From positions 1 through 8,664 of the forward strand of contig CAMLQG010000113.1 in the NCBI GenBank assembly GCA_946482075.1: a stretch of DNA of 8,664 nt. The letters are read 5' to 3'. Numbering within the stretch: the stretch's first letter is position 1; each line of letters begins with the position of its first letter. The notes under the pieces are model-generated. The model did no database searches, had not been told where the DNA came from, and worked only from the letters and a program-made list of their open reading frames with translations. The translations under genes and the position numbers were made by a program. This document shows positions 1 to 8,196 of the stretch, piece by piece. Source of the DNA: an uncultured Erythrobacteraceae bacterium. GTDB taxonomy: Bacteria > Pseudomonadota > Alphaproteobacteria > Sphingomonadales > Sphingomonadaceae.

Positions 1-1
1 T

Positions 2-715
2 TCTGCGGCGGTGTTCGCGGTGGCGGCGATCGTGGTGCTCGACAATCTCGGGGTCAACGTCACCGGCCTGATCGCCGGCCTTGGCATCGGCGGTATCGCC
101 ATCGGCCTTGCCGCGCAGGGCATCTTCTCCGACCTGTTCGCCGCGCTGTCGATCATCTTCGATAAGCCGTTCCGTGTGGGCGACCTGATCGTCTATGCGG
201 GCAAGGAAGGGCCCGTGACGGGAACGGTCGAGCGGATCGGCCTCAAATCCACCCGCATCCGCGCGACCACCGGCGAGTTGCGCGTGATCGGCAATACGCA
301 GCTCCTGGGCCAGGAGTTGACCAATCTGGCGGGGCGGACGATCTTCCGGTTCAACTTCCCCATCGGAGTGATCTACCAGACGCCGCCGGCACTTTTGCGC
401 GAGATACCGGGCATGTTGACGGAAGAAGTGAAGAAGGCGAAGCAGACGCCGATCCGGGCCGGGTTCAAGAATTTCGGCCAGAGTTCGATCGATTTCGAGT
501 TCATCTTCGACGTGCGGGCCGCCGATGGCGCGGAAGCCAACGACATCATGCAAGCGGTGGCCTTCGGGGTGTTGCAGGCCTTCGCCGATAAAGGCATCGA
601 GTTCGCCTATCCGACCCAGACCAGCTTCACCGCGGCGCCGGACGGGACGCTGATCATGCCCTATCCTGAAGATGGCGGGGCTGCCGAGGATGCGATCGGG
701 CCGCATCGGAAGTGA
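2..715 (+). CDS. MscS-family mechanosensitive ion channel, 3' part only
   Basis: The reading frame is already open at base 2, so the true start lies upstream. About 237 C-terminal residues are visible. The first stretch, with repeated glycine and alanine (LIAGLGIGGIAIGLAAQ), matches the pore-lining third transmembrane helix of MscS channels. It is followed by the usual FSDLFAALSII and FDKPFRVGDLI segment that leads into the cytoplasmic beta domain. Next come the TGTVERIGLKSTRIR strand region and an alpha/beta C-terminal domain ending in a short acidic tail. Proteins of this family sit in the inner membrane and open under membrane tension, releasing solutes on osmotic downshock. The N-terminal membrane helices are missing, so the subfamily cannot be decided; the protein could also be one of the larger MscS-like channels. 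A GTG at base 11 is in frame but falls inside the pore helix and is not the real start. The gene converges on purL across a palindrome. Confidence 0.9.
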   Translation, partial: SAAVFAVAAIVVLDNLGVNVTGLIAGLGIGGIAIGLAAQGIFSDLFAALSIIFDKPFRVGDLIVYAGKEGPVTGTVERIGLKSTRIRATTGELRVIGNTQLLGQELTNLAGRTIFRFNFPIGVIYQTPPALLREIPGMLTEEVKKAKQTPIRAGFKNFGQSSIDFEFIFDVRAADGAEANDIMQAVAFGVLQAFADKGIEFAYPTQTSFTAAPDGTLIMPYPEDGGAAEDAIGPHRK

Positions 716-732
716 TCGTCATGAAAGATAGG

Positions 733-760
733 CGTCATCCCAGCGAAGGCTGGGATGACG
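733..760. terminator. Perfect palindrome between convergent genes, probable bidirectional terminator and dispersed repeat unit
   Basis: Two exact 12-base arms, CGTCATCCCAGC (733-744) and GCTGGGATGACG (749-760), flank the 4-base loop GAAG. The hairpin lies 17 bases after the mscS stop and 8 bases after the purL stop (minus strand), where a shared terminator is expected. No strong T-run follows on either side. Reading from purL, the sequence after the stem is CCTATCTTTCAT, which is only moderately T-rich. Termination is therefore inferred from position and stem strength. I recall this sequence as a recurrent intergenic palindrome in sphingomonad and related alphaproteobacterial genomes. Confidence 0.6.
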
Positions 761-768
761 GAAGATCG

Positions 769-2955
769 TTAGGCTTCCATCCATTCCCTGAAGAAGCGCT
801 CGTTGGTTTCGCGTAGCTCGGAAACCGCGACCGAGAAGTCCGGACCGCTGACCGCATCACCGCCCACCGATCCGATCGGCGCGATGAACACCCCAGCTTC
901 CTTCGCGCTGGCAAGCACCGTGTCCGGATCGGAAGTGGTGACGAGATAGCGCGACTGGTCTTCCCCGAAGAGCAGCGCCGCGAAATTCGGCACGTCGGGA
1001 AGCGAAACCGTGACGCCGATATCTCCGGCCATGGCCATTTCGGCGATCGCCACCAGCGCGCCACCATCGGAGCAGTCATGGACAGCGCTGAGCAGGCCGC
1101 CATCGATCAGCGAGCGAACGAATTCGCCGTGGCGGCGTTCGATCGCGAGGTCCACCGGCGGGGGCGGGCCTTCCTCGCGGCCGAGCACTTCGCGCAACCA
1201 CAGGCTCTGGCCCAGATGGCCCGCCGTGTGGCCCACGATCAGCAGCGTATCGCCTTGTGTCTTGAAAGCGATCGTCGCGTTCTTCTCGTGATCCTCCATC
1301 AGGCCGACGCCGCCGATGGCCGGCGTGGGCAGGATCGCGCTGCCCCCGCCGGTCGCCTTGCTCTCGTTGTAGAGGCTGACATTGCCCGACACGATCGGGA
1401 AATCGAGTGCACGGCAGGCATCGCCCATGCCTTCGAGACAGCCGACGATCTGGCCCATGATCTCGGGCCGCTGCGGATTGGCGAAATTGAGGCAGTTCGT
1501 GATCGCCAGCGGTTTGGCACCCACGGCGCTGATGTTGCGATAAGTTTCCGCCACCGCCTGCTTCCCGCCTTCATGCGGGTCCGCGAAGCAATAGCGCGGA
1601 GTGCAGTCGGTGCTGACCGCCAGCGCTTTCCGCGTGCCATGGACGCGCACGACGGCGGCATCACCGCCGGACTTCTGCAGCGTGTCCGCACCGACCTGGC
1701 TGTCATATTGTTCCCAGATCCAGCGGCGCGAGGCAAGGTCGGCGCAGCCGATCAGCTTGAGCAGGTCTGCGCCGATATCGTTCGTCGCCGGCACATCGCC
1801 CAGCGGTGCGGGCCGGGGTGTGGGGACATGGGGCCGGTCATATTCCGGCGCTTCGTCCGCCAGCGGCGCAAGCGGGATGTCGCACACCACTTCGCCGTCG
1901 AATTCGAGCACCATGTGTCCGCTCTCCGTCACTTCGCCGATCACCGCGAAGTCCAGCTCCCACTTGCGGAAGATCGCTTCGGCGAACTCTTCCTTGCCCG
2001 GCTGCAGCACCATGAGCATGCGCTCCTGGCTTTCGGACAGCATCATCTCGTAAGGCGTCATGCCGGTTTCGCGGCAGGGCACCTTGTTCATATCGAGCCG
2101 GATGCCGACGCCGCCCTTCGATGCCATCTCCACCGAGGAGGAGGTGAGGCCGGCCGCGCCCATGTCCTGGATGGCGACGATCGCGTCGGACGCCATCAGC
2201 TCGAGGCAGGCTTCGATCAGCAGCTTCTCGGTGAAGGGATCGCCTACCTGCACGGTGGGGCGCTTCTCGTCCGAATTCTCGTCAAAATCGGCGCTCGCCA
2301 TGGTCGCGCCATGGATGCCGTCACGCCCGGTCTTGGAGCCGACATAGACGATCGGATTGCCCACGCCCGTCGCGGCCGAATAGAAGATCTTGTCCGTCTG
2401 CGCGACGCCCACGGTCATTGCGTTGACCAGGATATTGCCGTCATAGGCCTTGTGGAAGTTCGTCTCCCCGCCGACGGTCGGCACACCCACGCAATTGCCG
2501 TAGCCGCCGATCCCCGCGACCACGCCCTGCACCAGATGCTTCATCTTCGGATGGTCGGGCCGTCCGAAGCGCAGCGCGTTCATGTTGGCCACGGGCCGCG
2601 CGCCCATGGTGAATACGTCGCGCAGGATGCCGCCCACGCCGGTTGCCGCACCCTGGTAAGGCTCGATGTAGGATGGGTGGTTGTGGCTCTCCATCTTGAA
2701 GATCGCCGCCTGCCCGTCGCCGATGTCGATCACGCCGGCATTCTCGCCCGGCCCGCAGATCACCCAGGGTGCCTCGGTCGGAAGCTTCTTCAGGTGAACG
2801 CGGCTCGACTTGTAGGAGCAATGTTCCGACCACATGACCGAGAATATCCCCAGTTCCACGAGGTTCGGTTCGCGTCCCAGCGCATGGAGCACATGCTCGT
2901 ATTCTTCGGGGCTGAGGCCATGGGCGGCGACAATGTCGGGAGTGATTTCGCTCAT
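769..2955 (-). CDS. purL: Phosphoribosylformylglycinamidine synthase subunit PurL
   Basis: PurL is the large subunit of FGAM synthase. It converts formylglycinamide ribonucleotide, ATP and glutamine-derived ammonia to FGAM in purine synthesis, in the cytoplasm. At 728 residues it is the small PurL form that works with separate PurS and PurQ subunits, neither of which is in this window. The N-terminal motif SEHCSYKSS (residues 43-51) carries the active-site His45. KMESHNHPS (87-95) supplies the ATP-contacting Lys87, the metal ligand Glu89 and the proton acceptor His91. The central LSESQERM and [16 protein letters not shown] and the C-terminal [15 protein letters not shown] are the usual AIR-synthase-fold signatures repeated in the two halves. 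The ATG at 2955 is supported by AAGGG (complement at 2963-2967) 7 bases upstream and by the family-typical N-terminus. The gene is transcribed alone, divergent from the gene at 3086. It appears intact. Confidence 0.98.
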   Translation of the reverse strand: MSEITPDIVAAHGLSPEEYEHVLHALGREPNLVELGIFSVMWSEHCSYKSSRVHLKKLPTEAPWVICGPGENAGVIDIGDGQAAIFKMESHNHPSYIEPYQGAATGVGGILRDVFTMGARPVANMNALRFGRPDHPKMKHLVQGVVAGIGGYGNCVGVPTVGGETNFHKAYDGNILVNAMTVGVAQTDKIFYSAATGVGNPIVYVGSKTGRDGIHGATMASADFDENSDEKRPTVQVGDPFTEKLLIEACLELMASDAIVAIQDMGAAGLTSSSVEMASKGGVGIRLDMNKVPCRETGMTPYEMMLSESQERMLMVLQPGKEEFAEAIFRKWELDFAVIGEVTESGHMVLEFDGEVVCDIPLAPLADEAPEYDRPHVPTPRPAPLGDVPATNDIGADLLKLIGCADLASRRWIWEQYDSQVGADTLQKSGGDAAVVRVHGTRKALAVSTDCTPRYCFADPHEGGKQAVAETYRNISAVGAKPLAITNCLNFANPQRPEIMGQIVGCLEGMGDACRALDFPIVSGNVSLYNESKATGGGSAILPTPAIGGVGLMEDHEKNATIAFKTQGDTLLIVGHTAGHLGQSLWLREVLGREEGPPPPVDLAIERRHGEFVRSLIDGGLLSAVHDCSDGGALVAIAEMAMAGDIGVTVSLPDVPNFAALLFGEDQSRYLVTTSDPDTVLASAKEAGVFIAPIGSVGGDAVSGPDFSVAVSELRETNERFFREWMEA

Positions 2956-2962
2956 GGCGCGG

Positions 2963-2967
2963 CCCTT
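2963..2967 (-). promoter_or_regulatory. Ribosome binding site of purL
   Basis: On the minus strand the bases read AAGGG, ending 7 bases before the ATG at 2955. This fits a Shine-Dalgarno site and supports that start codon. Confidence 0.5.
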
Positions 2968-3069
2968 AGCGCCGTCGCGCGTGCGGGGCTAGTCGCCAAG
3001 CGCGATTCAGGCCCAAGAGTCTTTGGGAAAAATACGCAGTCATGATACGCCTTCGGGATCGATGGGCTT

Positions 3070-3076
3070 GAGGGGG
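3070..3076 (+). promoter_or_regulatory. Ribosome binding site deciding the start of the unknown membrane protein gene
   Basis: The purine-rich run GAGGGGG ends 9 bases before the ATG at 3086. In-frame upstream candidates (TTG 3023, ATG 3062) have no comparable site. This favours the 149-residue form of the protein. Confidence 0.5.
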
Positions 3077-3085
3077 ACTTGTCGC

Positions 3086-3535
3086 ATGTCGGTAACCATC
3101 ATTGAAGGCGTTCTCGAACCGGCACAGCCTTACCACCACAAGAAGGGCTATGCCCGTTTCGAGCGGCTGAAGATCACCACTGCGAATGGCCAGCTTCGCG
3201 AAGTCGCCAAGGTCGCGACCAGAGAACCCGTCACGTCGGAAGCGATCAAGGGCGGGCCGGGGAAATTCTACTTCGTCACGGCGGACGGCCCGCTAGGCCT
3301 TTATGGCGTCCGGCGTCCGGACGGCAGCAAGATCTACGCCCATTTCATGGGCAATTTCGAGCCGATGATCCTCATCGTCGGACTGCTCGGCACGCTATGC
3401 GCGATCGCGCGGTTCGGCTTCGGCTTGGATGCCCCGTTTCTCGCCTCGATCATCGGCCCGCCGCTCGTGGTTGGCTGGTACTATCTCGGCAATAAGCGCA
3501 AGAACGCGAAGCGCCTGTTCGAAGCGGATGACTGA
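3086..3535 (+). CDS. Uncharacterised small membrane protein with two C-terminal transmembrane helices
   Basis: I do not recognise the family. From the ATG at 3086 the product has 149 residues. Residues 1-90 are soluble-looking and rich in short beta-type segments, with a basic patch around 18-30 and conserved-looking turns (GGPGKFYFVTADGPLGLYG, 56-74). Two hydrophobic segments follow, about 92-110 and 117-135, separated by a short loop. The C-terminus is basic (NKRKNAKRLF) and then acidic. The positive-inside rule would place the tail, and therefore the N-domain, in the cytoplasm, with a hairpin in the inner membrane. There is no signal peptide and no catalytic motif that I can name. A strong GAGGGGG ribosome site supports the start. 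The gene is divergent from purL and 49 bases upstream of xseB, in the same direction. Codon use resembles the neighbours, so it is probably a real resident gene. Confidence 0.75.
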   Translation: MSVTIIEGVLEPAQPYHHKKGYARFERLKITTANGQLREVAKVATREPVTSEAIKGGPGKFYFVTADGPLGLYGVRRPDGSKIYAHFMGNFEPMILIVGLLGTLCAIARFGFGLDAPFLASIIGPPLVVGWYYLGNKRKNAKRLFEADD

Positions 3536-3584
3536 ATCGGCGTGATCGCTTGACCGCGACGAGTGTCGCCGCCAAAGCTGAGCC

Positions 3585-3836
3585 ATGGGAAACGGTGCTG
3601 TCGATATCGCCGCAATGAGTTTCGAGGATGCGCTGCGCGCGCTCGAAGAGGTCGTGCGCAAGTTGGAAAGCGGCGACGTGCCGCTGGACGATGCGATCAC
3701 GCTGTATGAGGACGGCGAAAAGCTGCGCAAGCACTGCCAGGCCCGGCTCGACGCGGCGCAGGCGCGCATCGAGAAGATCGTCGCGGGGCCCGATGGGACT
3801 GCCCAGGGAACTGCGCCTTTCGACGAAAGTGCCTGA
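3585..3836 (+). CDS. xseB: Exodeoxyribonuclease VII small subunit XseB
   Basis: XseB is the accessory subunit of exonuclease VII. Several copies bind the XseA catalytic subunit, and the complex degrades single-stranded DNA from both ends to short oligonucleotides during repair. The 83 residues are normal for the family. The diagnostic stretch is MSFEDALRALEEVVRKLESG (from residue 11), followed by VPLDDAITLYEDGEKLRKHC and a helix ending in RIEKIV, which together form the expected pair of long helices. The last dozen residues are a loose, unconserved tail. The ATG at 3585 is the first in frame. A second ATG at 3615 (MSFEDAL) is also possible and would match shorter homologues; neither has a strong ribosome site. 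xseA is not in the window. The neighbourhood with ispA just downstream is the common bacterial arrangement. Confidence 0.95.
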   Translation: MGNGAVDIAAMSFEDALRALEEVVRKLESGDVPLDDAITLYEDGEKLRKHCQARLDAAQARIEKIVAGPDGTAQGTAPFDESA

Positions 3837-3853
3837 ACGTGGCGGTGGCGGAA

Positions 3854-4747
3854 ATGGCCGACAGCGTTCTCGGCGAAGGCCTCCGGCGCATCGCGCATGA
3901 CATCGATACCGCCTTCGAAGCGATCCTGCCGTCGCCCGGCGATTCCCGTGATCGACTGTTCGAAGCGATGCGCTATGCCACGATCGGTGCAGGCAAGCGC
4001 GTTCGTCCGCTGCTGCTGACGGCCACGGCCGCGCTCTACGGTGTGGATCGCAGCATAGCCGTTCGTGCCGGCTGCGCAATCGAGGCGATCCACGCCTATT
4101 CCCTGATCCATGATGATCTGCCCTGCATGGACAATGACGATCTCCGCCACGGCAAGGCGACCGTCCACAAGGCCTTCGATGAAGCGACCGCAGTGCTGGC
4201 CGGCGACTCGCTGCATGCCTTGGCGTTTGAAATCCTGGCGGATCCACGCACCAGCGGCGATCCCTTCACGCGGGCCGAACTGGTTCATACGCTTGCGATC
4301 GCAAGCGGCCATAACGGCATGGCGGGCGGCCAGGTGATGGATATGGTCGCCGAGACCGAGACATTCGACCTGCCGACCGTTACTCGCCTCCAGCAGTTGA
4401 AGACCGGCGCGCTGCTGGGCGCGGCGGTGGAGATGGGGGCGATCCTGGGCAAGGTGCCGATCGAGGGGCGTGGGCATCTGCGCGGCTATGCGCGCGATAT
4501 CGGCCTGGCCTTTCAGATCGCGGACGATCTTCTTGATCATGACGGGGATGAGGCAGCCGCCGGCAAGGCGCTGCGCAAGGACGCGGCCGCGGGTAAGCAG
4601 ACTTTCGTATCCCTGCTGGGGCCGGAGCGCGCGCGCGAACAGGCGAGGATGCTGGTCGAACAGGCGATCGGCCATCTGGCTCAGCACGGCTCCGAAGCCG
4701 AGCTGCTGCGCCAGCTGGCGCGTTTCATAGTCGAAAGGAATCATTGA
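3854..4747 (+). CDS. ispA: Farnesyl diphosphate synthase (short-chain polyprenyl synthase)
   Basis: The enzyme condenses dimethylallyl and geranyl diphosphate with isopentenyl diphosphate to give farnesyl diphosphate, the precursor for undecaprenyl carriers, quinone tails, hopanoids and carotenoids. Visible motifs, numbered from the ATG at 3854, are GKRVRP (47-52, substrate binding), the first aspartate-rich motif DDLPCMD (87-93), GGQVMDM in the middle, and the second motif DDLLD (224-228). The two extra residues in the first motif (DDxxxxD) are typical of bacterial type II farnesyl synthases, and so is the ending ERNH. With this start the protein is 297 residues, a normal length. An in-frame GTG at 3839 would add five residues and leave only 2 bases after the xseB stop; it has a weak GAAAG site, so it remains an alternative. 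The stop overlaps the coaD start (TGATG), implying translational coupling. Product chain length is inferred from motifs. Confidence 0.95.
   Translation: MADSVLGEGLRRIAHDIDTAFEAILPSPGDSRDRLFEAMRYATIGAGKRVRPLLLTATAALYGVDRSIAVRAGCAIEAIHAYSLIHDDLPCMDNDDLRHGKATVHKAFDEATAVLAGDSLHALAFEILADPRTSGDPFTRAELVHTLAIASGHNGMAGGQVMDMVAETETFDLPTVTRLQQLKTGALLGAAVEMGAILGKVPIEGRGHLRGYARDIGLAFQIADDLLDHDGDEAAAGKALRKDAAAGKQTFVSLLGPERAREQARMLVEQAIGHLAQHGSEAELLRQLARFIVERNH
4734..4739 (+). promoter_or_regulatory. Ribosome binding site of coaD inside the end of ispA
   Basis: AAAGGA lies within the last ispA codons, 7 bases before the ATG at 4747. It favours that ATG over the TTG at 4744 immediately before it. Confidence 0.55.
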
Positions 4748-5274
4748 TGGCGGGGGCGCAAGGGAGGGAGCGCGTCGGGGTCTATCCCGGCACGTTCGAT
4801 CCGATTACTCTGGGGCATAGCGATATCATCCGACGCGGCGCTAAACTGGTGGATCGGCTGATCATCGGCGTCACGACCAACATTTCGAAGAACCCGATGT
4901 TCACGCCCGAGGAACGGATGGACATGGTCCGGCGCGAAGTGACCGATCTCGGGCTCGCCAATGTCGAGGTCGTAGGGTTCAACGCGCTGCTGATGAAGTT
5001 CGCCGAACGCCAGGGCGCCAGTGTGATCGTGCGCGGCCTGCGCGCGGTGGCGGATTTCGAATATGAATATCAGATGGCCGGAATGAACCAGCAGCTCAAT
5101 TCCGGGATCGAGACGGTCTTCCTGATGGCCGATGTCAGCCTGCAGCCGATCGCTTCGAAACTGGTCAAGGAGATCGCCCTGTTCGGTGGCGATATCACCC
5201 GGTTCGTCAGCGCGCCGGTGCGCGACGAAGTGATGGCCCGCGTCGAGAAGATCGGCCTTCTGGGCGATCGTTGA
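4747..5274 (+). CDS. coaD: Phosphopantetheine adenylyltransferase
   Basis: CoaD transfers AMP from ATP to 4'-phosphopantetheine, giving dephospho-coenzyme A, the penultimate step of coenzyme A synthesis. The 175-residue product is a slightly long member of the family; the usual length is about 160, and the extra residues are at the N-terminus (AGAQGRER). The nucleotidyltransferase signature YPGTFDPITLGH spans residues 13-24, with TLGH (21-24) as the T/HxGH motif. RGLRAVADFEYEYQM starts at residue 96 and supplies the arginines that contact substrate and ATP. KLVKEIALFGGDITRFV follows near the C-terminus. The more usual serines before LVKE are replaced by SK (IASKLVKE), a modest variation. The ATG overlaps the ispA stop by one base and has a good AAAGGA site, so the two genes are likely cotranscribed and coupled. 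A 17-residue reading frame and a small palindrome separate it from the cyclophilin gene. Confidence 0.97.
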   Translation: MAGAQGRERVGVYPGTFDPITLGHSDIIRRGAKLVDRLIIGVTTNISKNPMFTPEERMDMVRREVTDLGLANVEVVGFNALLMKFAERQGASVIVRGLRAVADFEYEYQMAGMNQQLNSGIETVFLMADVSLQPIASKLVKEIALFGGDITRFVSAPVRDEVMARVEKIGLLGDR

Positions 5275-5373
5275 GCCTTATATTTGCCCGGTTTGTTACG
5301 CATCATTCATTGAACGGACAGTCCGCAATGGCTAATGCCCGCCATTCCTCCCTCTACGGAAGCTTTGAGAGCG

Positions 5374-6066
5374 ATGTTTAAAAGCCTGATCGCAGCGGCC
5401 ATGGCCGTGTTTCTGAGCCTGATGCCCGGCTTCGCGATGGCGAAGGACAAGGATAAGGACAAGAACGCCGAAGCCGCACCGCCCGTGCGCGTCTATGCCC
5501 AGGTCGATTTCGACCCGACGCATGATCCGGAGAATATCCTCTATCTCGATCTTTCCACGGGCCAGCGCGTTACGATCCGCCTGATGCCGGACTGGGCGCC
5601 GAACCATGTCGAACGGATCAAGACGCTGGCGCGTCAGGGCTTTTACAACGGGGTGATCTTCCACCGCGTGATCGAAGACTTCATGGCCCAGACGGGTGAT
5701 CCCACGGGCACCGGACAGGGCAATTCCGACCTGCCGAACGTGAACGCCGAATTCAACGACATGCCGCATGTTCGCGGCACCGTGTCGATGGCACGCGCTT
5801 CGGACGTGAACAGCGCCAACAGTCAGTTCTTCATCGTGTTCTATCCGCGCTTCGCGCTCGACCGGAAATACACCAATTTCGGCCGCGTGATCGCCAATAT
5901 GCAGGCGGTCGACGCCATCCAGCGGGGCGAACCGCCCGAGAACCCGACCAAGATCCTGCAGGCCTCGATCGGCAGCGACGGGAAGGCACCGCCCGCCTTG
6001 GTGCCGCCGCCGGCTCCTGCAGCCGAGATCACGCCGGACATGCTGAGCAATTCGCCGTCGAAGTAA
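5374..6066 (+). CDS. Secreted cyclophilin-type peptidyl-prolyl cis-trans isomerase
   Basis: Cyclophilins isomerise Xaa-Pro peptide bonds and help proteins fold; this one is probably periplasmic. From the ATG at 5374 the product has 230 residues. It starts with a textbook signal peptide: MFK, then a hydrophobic core (residues 4-17), then PGFAMA with predicted cleavage after Ala23. A lysine/aspartate run (KDKDKDK, 24-30) follows. The cyclophilin domain covers about residues 40-195, with FHRVIEDFMAQTGDPTGTG (96-114, catalytic Arg98) and NSQFFIVF as signatures. The C-terminus is a proline/alanine-rich low-complexity tail. An in-frame ATG at 5335 would add 13 residues (MPAIPPSTEALRA) ahead of the signal peptide. 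I prefer 5374 because signal peptides normally begin at the basic residue before the core, although no strong ribosome site settles it. The gene is 99 bases after coaD and is followed by a long palindrome. Confidence 0.9.
   Translation: MFKSLIAAAMAVFLSLMPGFAMAKDKDKDKNAEAAPPVRVYAQVDFDPTHDPENILYLDLSTGQRVTIRLMPDWAPNHVERIKTLARQGFYNGVIFHRVIEDFMAQTGDPTGTGQGNSDLPNVNAEFNDMPHVRGTVSMARASDVNSANSQFFIVFYPRFALDRKYTNFGRVIANMQAVDAIQRGEPPENPTKILQASIGSDGKAPPALVPPPAPAAEITPDMLSNSPSK
5443..5463 (+). repeat. Lys-Asp codon microrepeat in the cyclophilin gene
   Basis: Alternating AAG and GAC/GAT codons encode KDKDKDK directly after the predicted signal-peptide cleavage site. This is a short, imperfect tandem of a six-base unit that could vary in copy number between strains. 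Confidence 0.6.
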
Positions 6067-6080
6067 GAGCCAGCCTACGG

Positions 6081-6170
6081 GAACCGTTCATCCCGAGCTT
6101 GTCGAAGGACCGCTTTTCTTCTTCGTTGAATAGAAGGACTGCCCTTCGACAAGCTCGGGGCGAACGGTTC
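6081..6170. repeat. 90-bp imperfect palindrome, sphingomonad-type dispersed intergenic repeat
   Basis: The left arm (6081-6108) starts GAACCGTTCATCCCGAGCTT and the right arm (6143-6170) ends in CGAACGGTTC. The 28-base arms pair at 26 positions; one of the two mismatches would be a G-U wobble in RNA. The 34-base centre (6109-6142) is partly self-complementary. No T-run follows on the plus strand, so it is not a classic terminator. It fills most of the gap between the cyclophilin stop and queA and ends 14 bases before the queA ATG. I recall arms of the type GAGCTTGTCGAAGG / CCTTCGACAAGCTC as very common intergenic repeats in sphingomonads. The minus strand through it reads FDKLGMNG, like spurious protein tails seen in such annotations. 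Confidence 0.7.
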
Positions 6171-6184
6171 TGGGGTGCCGTATC

Positions 6185-7222
6185 ATGCGCGTCGATCTGT
6201 TCGATTTCGAGCTTCCGCCCGAGCGGATAGCCTTGCGGCCGGCCCGCCCGCGCGATGCCGCGCGGATGCTGGTGGCCGAAGGGGATGCGCCTTTCGCCGA
6301 TAGGGGAGTGCAGGATCTGCCCCGCCTGCTGCGCGCAGGCGACGTGCTGGTGTTCAACGATACGCGCGTGATTCCGGCACAGCTGGAGGGCCGGCGGGGC
6401 GAAGCGCGTATCGGCGCGACGCTGCACAAGCGGATCGACCTGCGCCGCTGGCAGGCCTTCATCCGCAACGGGAAGCGGCTGCGCGAAGGCGACGTGGTCA
6501 CGTTCCCGCAGGACGTATCGGCGACGGCTGAAGAGCGTCACGAGGACGGCAGCTGGACGCTCGCCTTCGCCGGCGATGAGCCTGTCGAAGCGCTGCTCGA
6601 ACGCGCCGGCACCATGCCGCTGCCACCCTATATCGCGCAGAAGCGCGGCACGGATGCGCAGGACCGCGAGGATTATCAGACGATCTTCGCGCGCGAGGAA
6701 GGCGCGGTCGCCGCACCCACGGCTGCGCTCCACTTCACGCCCGCTCTGCTGGCCGCGCTGGACGAGGCAGGCATCGCGCGCGAGACGCTGACGCTTCATG
6801 TCGGTGCGGGCACTTTCCTGCCGGTGAAGGCCGACGACACCCAGGCGCACCGGATGCATTCGGAATGGGGCCGGATCGAGCCAGCGGCCGCCGATCGCCT
6901 CAATGCGGCGCGACAAGCGGGCGGGCGCGTGATCGCGGTCGGCACCACGTCGCTGCGCCTGCTCGAAAGCGCCAAGGGCGAGGATGGGGTCATCCGACCT
7001 TTCGAGGGCGATACGGACATCTTCATCACGCCCGGCTATCGTTTCCGTGCGATCGACGGGCTGATGACCAATTTTCACCTGCCGCGCTCCACCCTGTTCA
7101 TGCTGGTGAGCGCGCTGATGGGGCTGGAACGGATGCAGGCGGCCTATGCCCACGCCATTGCGAAGGAGTACCGCTTCTACAGCTATGGCGATGCGAGCCT
7201 GTTGATCCCAAAGATGATTTGA
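6185..7222 (+). CDS. queA: S-adenosylmethionine:tRNA ribosyltransferase-isomerase QueA
   Basis: QueA transfers and rearranges the ribose of S-adenosylmethionine onto preQ1 at position 34 of GUN-anticodon tRNAs, forming epoxyqueuosine in the queuosine pathway. The 345-residue product is full length for the family. Signatures in order are the N-terminal [20 protein letters not shown], then [14 protein letters not shown] (about 55-68), LPPYI (about residue 145), [75 protein letters not shown], and the final [14 protein letters not shown]. The ATG at 6185 gives the expected N-terminus but has only a weak GGGG-type ribosome site that abuts the 90-bp palindrome. The usual partner tgt (tRNA-guanine transglycosylase) does not follow directly; an ABC transporter ATPase gene begins about 47 bases downstream instead. 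Confidence 0.98.
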   Translation: MRVDLFDFELPPERIALRPARPRDAARMLVAEGDAPFADRGVQDLPRLLRAGDVLVFNDTRVIPAQLEGRRGEARIGATLHKRIDLRRWQAFIRNGKRLREGDVVTFPQDVSATAEERHEDGSWTLAFAGDEPVEALLERAGTMPLPPYIAQKRGTDAQDREDYQTIFAREEGAVAAPTAALHFTPALLAALDEAGIARETLTLHVGAGTFLPVKADDTQAHRMHSEWGRIEPAAADRLNAARQAGGRVIAVGTTSLRLLESAKGEDGVIRPFEGDTDIFITPGYRFRAIDGLMTNFHLPRSTLFMLVSALMGLERMQAAYAHAIAKEYRFYSYGDASLLIPKMI

Positions 7223-7269
7223 TCGCGCCACAGGCTTGCAATGGCGGGGTGAACCGCCATCTTCGCGGC

Positions 7270-8192
<923 letters not shown>

Positions 8193-8196
<4 letters not shown>

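Noticed and set aside
1078..3045. 655-codon open frame on the plus strand, antisense to purL
   Set aside because: It lies opposite the well-supported purL gene. Its product is rich in Arg, His, Ala and Asp with no recognisable domain, the typical shadow of a GC-rich gene in which stop codons are rare on the opposite strand.
3023..3051. Possible promoter (TTGGGA followed by TACGCC about 17 bases later) ahead of the unknown membrane protein gene
   Set aside because: The -10 match is poor and the spacing had to be chosen to fit. The 130-base divergent region must hold promoters, but I cannot place them with confidence.
3556..3569. Small hairpin GCGAC-GAGT-GTCGC between the unknown gene and xseB
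   Set aside because: A five-base stem is expected by chance in GC-rich DNA, and no T-run follows it, so neither a terminator nor an operator is supported.
3395..4744. 449-codon minus-strand frame opposite the unknown membrane protein, xseB and ispA
   Set aside because: It crosses three plus-strand genes, two of which have clear family motifs, and its translation shows no domain. It is an antisense artefact of high G+C.
5275..5327. AT-richer stretch after coaD with TTGCCC, considered as a promoter for the cyclophilin gene
   Set aside because: No acceptable -10 element occurs at 16-18 bases spacing, so this remains only a region where a promoter could lie.
6029..7231. 400-codon minus-strand frame opposite queA, ending in FDKLGMNG-like residues
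   Set aside because: It is antisense to queA, and its distinctive tail comes from translating the 90-bp palindrome, not from a real protein.
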